Shown here one piece after another: positions 60,441 to 64,000 of a stretch of DNA of 64,000 nucleotides. A program made the translations under genes and the position numbers. The notes below the pieces were generated by a model. The model was given only the letters and a program-made list of their open reading frames with translations, was not told where the DNA came from and searched no databases. This DNA comes from Ottelia alismoides (Eukaryota > Streptophyta > Magnoliopsida > Alismatales > Hydrocharitaceae): assembly GCA_037367405.1 (NCBI GenBank), contig JAZKJV010010130.1:372001-436000 (forward strand). Reading direction: 5' to 3'. Each line of letters starts with the position of its first letter. Position 1 is the stretch's first letter.

Positions 60441-61550
60441 GAACAAAAAGGATCATCATGACCATTCATTCATTGATAGTGAGAGGAAGAGGACTAGTTA
60501 GACCATTCCCATTGATAAGGCACTTGAGGAGACGATTGACACCGTCTCCAAAAGCTAGGTCATAGGGTATAATTAAAATCATCAACACTGACTACGTCAA
60601 GACCAAGATGATTGTGTTCATCCCCTTTGATTGGGAGTAGCAGACAATCGCAACCATCTTATTTGGAGGTTAGATGGGATATCAACCAATAAATCTAATT
60701 TATAGAGGGGCATAAGCATAAAAGGTCGAATGGGGCTATCCAAATAATCGCATGCCTTTCATGACCATTATCCCTCTAAGACAGCGATGGTACAAAAGGC
60801 ATTAGGAGATGAACAAGACTAACTCTTTGAGCTATTTCTACATTGTAAAGGTTCCAATGAGCATACATGGGACAACATCGATGACAGTGACCGTCTCCTC
60901 TTGTTACTTGTAGAGGCAATGGCAATGATTTCCCCATTTGGATCTACTGTATAAAAAACTAAAATATGATCAAGATCATTTTTTATGGTAATAAATAATA
61001 CATACTTTTAATCACCTAAAAAAGAGATGAATAAAGTTTAAACTATACTTTTTAATGCGCAGACACAATCGAGTTCAATTACAAAAATGAAGTTTGTAGT
61101 TAATACAACATGATCCATTAAAGCTACTTCTTATTCTTAACATCAAAACATTATAAAAATTCAGATTGCATATTCTTCTCCCACTATCATTTTCTTCGAT
61201 GCGGCTAAGAACTTAAGTTGAAGTACCATCCATAATGCTACTTCGTGAAATGTCTTTTCACATTTTTTGCGCTTTTCATCATGCTTTGACATCTTATCTT
61301 TCAATTATGTAAACCATTCTCAATCTCCCTCTCTCTACAAATTTTTTAGGTTTTTGAACAAAACTCCTCGCCACTTCTATGCGCCAAGTATGAGGAAAAG
61401 TTCCATGTCCTCAACAATGTAGACATATGAAATATTAATGTACTTATAGCGCGAAGGAAGGTGTCATATGGGGATACCAGTGCATGACTTGTACAAGTTC
61501 TATCAAGAGATCATGTGGTGAAGAGTAATGAATAGCCATTCATCTCCCTT
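60441..61550. other. Unassigned
   Basis: No open frame of note, no domain, and no recognisable match to the other repeats in the window. Confidence 0.4.
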
Positions 61551-64000
61551 TATTTTTCCATTTTTTCTTTAAATCCCCATCAAAACTCATGTAATAGATC
61601 TAACTTGTACAATTTAGCATTGCTTATTCATCTTTAATTAATCTCTAATTACTTTACATATATATGTATTTAAATCCAAAATAAAAAATAACAAAAAGAA
61701 AAGGAAAATAAATGAAGTATCGAAGATACTGAATGACCTTGAACGGTGAGACCAAGTCAATATTGACTTAGTTGACAAGAAATAAAGTACGGGGAGATAA
61801 GGATCATACATTGTACATAAAACATCAATATTGTGTACTAAATATAGTCATTTTTGCATTATTTTATTCTTTATTTTATAGACCTCAAATAACAAAATGA
61901 TCTACATGAAACTTGTACATAAAAATACAACGAAAATTACAAAAATAATTGCACATTAAAATAACAAAATGTGCAACTAGGACACACAAATGAAAAGTTG
62001 TAAACAAAATTCCATTGATCAATATATTCTCCATATAAACTCAAATTTCATCATACTCATTCCTATGTATTTAAATATAAATTATCTATCTAATGAATGT
62101 GTTTTCATTAAAAATTAAGTTAAGATACAAAAGCAGAATTTTAGAGGTCCCATTGTACTTTGTATCTAAAGATTTTATTCATACATTTTATTCTTTATAT
62201 TTTTACCTTCCTTATATTTTTAAATAGTTTTAAATATTATTTGAATCATATTAAAATTATAAATATAAAGTAAATCATAAAAATGCATTAAAATAAAGAA
62301 TATAATAAAATATATATGTATATTGGACATATAATGTATATACATATTTTTATATATGTAAATAATAAAAAAGTAAAATAAAAACATGTGAAACTATATT
62401 TATTTATGGTATAAATGTTTAAAATATATACACATGATAATAAAAAATAAAAATAAAAAGAAAATACCTAAATCATTGATAAATATACATATGTATATAC
62501 TTGTGAAAATTAACAAACAATAAATAAGGTTGAAAAAAAATAAAAATATCCAAAATTGTTTGAAAAATAAGAAACAGTTTTCATGTCTTAAATTTTAAAT
62601 AAGAAAGTCTATTACTATTTTTTATTGAATTAATAAGGGATTTAACCAAGTTTTGTCCTGACTTGGTCCACATGAACCAATGAGGAACGAGGGTTTGTTG
62701 ACCTCGGGTAAACTATACCCTACAAGGATCTGACTCTGTTAGAGTCACGAGGTCACCCTCTTTTCCAAATTTCTCCCCTTCCGCCATGCTTCCCTTCTTC
62801 TTTAAGCTCCTCCCTTCCTATGCACACCATGTCCTTAATCAATGCATGACCTTTAGCCTTTACTAACTCCCGTTGATCTTCATGCTATCCACATGCCAAA
62901 AGTCCTCGGTCGCCTACCTATAAATTAGACCCCTAACTCTTATTTTTCTTTTTGATCCTCATGTTCGACTGTAACCCCAAAGGAGTTATAGGACTTGAGT
63001 TCTTGGTGATAGCAGGAAGCTACACGAACTATCGATGTGGATAAGGAGGAGGAGAAGTGATATGAGTATCATCAGAGGTGAAGCTTTGACCATCTCTCTC
63101 CTCCTTGGCTCTTGAGCAAGGTCCAAGCTTCTTTTCCTCACATTTTAAATGTAGATTTAGTTATTGTTTTATCTTCACTTCATTTCATGCAATTTGGTGT
63201 CATTTTTAGTCTAGATCTATAATTCAGAGTTCGTCAAAGCTCTAGATGTCCAACCACTATCTCGCTCATCTCTGCCATGTTCTGACCAACAATAACTTCC
63301 ACCTTCTCCCCCTTCATGTTCTTCATTGAACCCTTCACCCAGATCATCCTGAACTTCTCTAGATTTAGCCCACCAGTGTCCATTACTCCACCGTCACTAG
63401 AGACCTCTACTCTCGCTCGAGTCCACCAAATAAAGGATTGAAATGCTTCATCCTTGTTTCCCCAAATTTTTAGTGCATGTATGAACTTAATAGAGCCCTA
63501 AAAAGGCTTGATTTTGGACTGCATGAAATCTTATGGTGTAAGCCTTCATCTTTGAGCTCCAAGCCCCCAGCGATGGGGAACAGACATTTTTTTAACACAT
63601 ATACAACTACAGAAGACTACAATGATCGATTCGTCCATCTCAACAGCTTGTTATAACACACGAGCAAATATATAGAGTTGATTGAAGGAGGTCCAAGTTG
63701 TGTTCTTCATGCGTTCGACCAGGCAAATCCATCTACATTGGATGAAATGACTGCCGAACATGCTTAAGTAACTCCATCCATAACGTTGGATCCACGTGCT
63801 ATAGGGGTAAATTACAAGAGCCCCACCCTCCTTTTTTTGTATTTGGGTTTAGCCATGTAAATATTTAAATTGGCATAATATTTTGTATTAAAATTGTATC
63901 TGGACCATTGATCTTATTCTATTTGCACTTAGGTCTAGTCCACGTCACCTCTCAAGGTCCCCCATGTGAGCCACTTTTTTAAAAAAAAATTATGTAATAT
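61550..64000 (+). repeat. LTR-like region related to family C, plus strand, cut by the window edge
   Basis: Read on the plus strand it has the layout of the family-C LTR read on the minus strand: AT-rich U3-like DNA (to about 62640), ttggtccacatgaaccaa (62663-62680), gttgacctcgggtaaac (62697-62713), TATA-like ctataaatta near 62919, then taacccc..aaaggagt (about 62970), C-rich text, and ggggtaaattacaagagcccca near 63805, which resembles ggtaaaatacactaaacccca in the units. Neither LTR end is certain; the right end lies beyond the window. Confidence 0.4.
61754..61769. promoter_or_regulatory. 16-bp perfect palindrome of W-box cores
   Basis: aagtcaat followed by its exact reverse complement attgactt, and a further gttgac a few bases on. 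Lies in the U3-like part of the right-edge LTR. Function is inferred only from the motif. Confidence 0.35.

Overview
This window looks like repeat-rich nuclear heterochromatin from a flowering plant. I find no intact cellular gene, no rRNA or tRNA gene and no CRISPR array. Almost everything I can assign is LTR retrotransposon, old and nested. Plant origin is supported by primer-binding sites complementary to plant tRNA-Asp (two Athila-type Ty3/gypsy elements) and initiator tRNA-Met (one Ty1/copia element), and by decayed gag, protease, RT, RNase H and integrase of plant lineages. The species cannot be told from the sequence.

Layout. (1) 1-17693: a head-to-tail array of 3.4-kb units (four complete, partial at both ends) that enters from beyond the left edge. 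Each unit is a chimera: about 1.33 kb of the LTR of element A joined to about 2.08 kb of a different, Athila-like LTR (family C). (2) 16363-28772: element A, minus strand, two LTRs of about 3.08 kb, tRNA-Asp PBS, polypurine tract and a near-perfect target duplication (gtcct/gtccc). It keeps only a protease-like remnant and has no RT or integrase, so it is non-autonomous. Its 3' LTR is the right end of the tandem array. (3) 28773-29116: the other end of the family-C LTR into which A inserted. (4) 29117-about 32560: unassigned sequence with weak hints of another LTR element. (5) about 32570-59193: a decayed Ty1/copia element (B), minus strand, split by (6) 38241-54963: element D, a 16.7-kb Athila-type element, minus strand, with 3.3-kb LTRs, a perfect 5-bp target duplication (acacc), recognisable gag, PR, RT, RNase H and integrase, all broken by stops and frameshifts. 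(7) 59194-61550: mostly unassigned, with a 105-bp tandem duplication and a small fold-back. (8) about 61550-64000: a plus-strand LTR-like promoter region distantly related to family C, running off the right edge.

History inferred. The family-C LTR was hit by A; a segment across the A/C boundary was then amplified in tandem. Independently, copia element B was hit by Athila element D. A and D share the PBS type, parts of the leader and a peculiar series of polypurine-tract-like modules in the 3' untranslated region, so a D-like autonomous element is a plausible helper for A. The points most worth checking are the junction-born satellite, the repeated PPT-like modules, and a palindromic G-box plus inverted W-box module conserved between distantly related LTRs.
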